Positions 33,583 through 35,000 of a DNA stretch of 35,000 bases are shown piece after piece. The notes beneath the pieces are model-generated. The model made no database searches, was not told the origin of the DNA, and saw only the letters and a program-made list of their open reading frames with translations. Where the stretch lies: NCBI RefSeq assembly GCF_964340395.1, contig NC_135563.1:14104651-14139650 (forward strand), in the 5' to 3' direction. The translations under genes and the position numbers were made by a program. Source of the DNA: Glandiceps talaboti. Taxonomy: Eukaryota; Hemichordata; Enteropneusta; Spengelidae. Position 1 is the first letter of the stretch; each line of letters begins with the position of its first letter.

Positions 33583-35000
33583 AGAAAATATTCAATATGT
33601 TGAAAATGGCCAGTCATGGAAGAAGAAGAAAAAACAACAATATGAACATCAAAAGCATTTCAAACCGTCAATGCTATGCGCACCCATTGGCGTACCTAAG
33701 TTGCGCTGGAGGAACATTCTTGGATTGAATTCCGTAAATAGAGTAGAATTTTGTGACATTTCCTTATCTTATTTATATCTAAATATTTCTTTTAACTGAG
33801 TACAGATAAATGTCAGGGACTAAGAATAACGTAACAGTCACAATAATGCACAATAATGAACCCGAGGGTATGAAGGATAACGGATTCAACTTTGTCTCTA
33901 TCAGGAAATGAAATGAAATAACTAACTAACGGGATATCTAATTCAACCTATCATGTCATTCATCATTAAGTATCTGGGTAACGTAAATATAAAATTACCA
34001 ATAATTTATGGAAAACAATGGATACCCAGATTTATTAAACGACGACCTGCAGACTACAACAATTGTGACTGTGCGTGGGAGATTGTATCTTGCCACAATT
34101 CATACGAGTTATTATAATCCAGTTCTTCGTTACATTTCAGACCTTCAAACACCAAACTGAGGTAACACACATTTTTTGAACTTACTGTGGCACCAATAAT
34201 TGCCTTGGGACAGAAGTAACAGAATACCAATAATTTGACTACGTCACACTCGAGCCAGAATATTCCCGTACCTCTTTTTATAAGTGAATTCCTTTAATGC
34301 TTATTTATTATGTTGACTTATCTTAATCCGTGACAAATTTCGGATTTATCTTGCTGTTGTATTCATTTTAATTTTGTCTGTATATCAGTGTTTCAGTCTT
34401 CAGTTACGTACATTGTATACACCAATTGTGGTCCGTGAGAATAATACACATTTATCGAAATCGAAACATTGAAATGTAGAACAATTTTACTTTCGTGGTT
34501 TTACTGGATTGCAAGTATTTTACTTACTAATCGATAGAGTTATAGTCTAAGATTTATTTAATGTGTTATAGAGGTTGACATCTAAACGAAACACTTGGAA
34601 TAAAAAAGCGCATTAAAGCTCATTGAGCGGGACGTAATATATCAGATATATTCAGGGAGTCGTTTTACCTAACACATAGAAACATTATGCTGTAGGCGTG
34701 TAATGATCAGGACGGATATTATCCATGCATGCATGTTAGTGTAATTTAAAACGAAATGGGTATGATAGGTACAAGACGACTAATAACTTGATTAGTTTAA
34801 TGTCAGTTTCTAACATTTAGTCAATATAGCATCTTATAAAACATCTTAGAAAGCTAGCAACGACCTAGCAACACATTTGCATAAGAAACACACGACATTC
34901 TTCAACCGAAGATAAGTACAGTTTGATTCACTATATGGAGCCGTAATGTATAAATTGTAATGGTATCAGTATTAACATAGATACATAGTTAATATTTCCA
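33583..35000. other. No feature seen
   Basis: AT-rich, apparently unique sequence to the end of the window. No supported gene, repeat or RNA. Confidence 0.45.

Noticed and set aside
33224-33799. 191-codon plus-strand frame
   Set aside because: It is held open by the TCAC repeat. The flanking translation is low-complexity, F/L/S-rich and unlike a protein domain.

Overview
The window reads as eukaryotic, AT-rich, mostly non-coding DNA. Its one clearly recognisable gene piece is a metazoan class C G-protein-coupled receptor exon with an intron donor. It also carries long microsatellites, a minisatellite, SINE-like elements and a decayed LINE 3' end. Together these suggest an invertebrate animal, probably aquatic (amphioxus, hemichordate, mollusc or annelid would all fit). 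The sequence alone does not fix the phylum. I see no bacterial operons, CRISPR arrays or phage genes, and no convincing new multi-gene system.

Left end (1-2634): the first coding exon of a calcium-sensing-receptor-like gene lies on the minus strand. It encodes a signal peptide and most of lobe 1 of the Venus-flytrap domain, and ends at a strong splice donor. The rest of the gene would lie left of position 1. The intron contains a G-quadruplex-type GGGA run.

Middle (2.6-26.7 kb): no confident genes. It holds (AT)n, (ACAT)n, (GTT)n and compound CA/CAAA microsatellites, and two diverged copies of a GACCGACC-rich repeat. A 25-copy, 30-bp minisatellite (11161-11910) leaves both strands open. Next to it are a small element made of two hairpins and a tRNA-derived SINE-like element on the minus strand. 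Several two-copy tandem duplications follow, the clearest with a period near 205 bp at 17.4-17.9 kb. A few short open frames bounded by plausible splice sites (for example 8725-8928) are possible exons and are given at low confidence.

Right end (26.7-35 kb): the 3' end of a non-LTR retrotransposon, broken by a frameshift, lies at about 26.9-27.6 kb. It is followed by an imperfect direct repeat and a long AAAT/ACAT tract. Further right are a CAA/CAG tract, a 27-bp dimer, a second tRNA-like SINE relic, a candidate terminal exon (32742-32944) and a (TCAC)n tract.

Functionally, only the receptor exon can be tied to biology. The other supported features are repeats and transposon debris around it.
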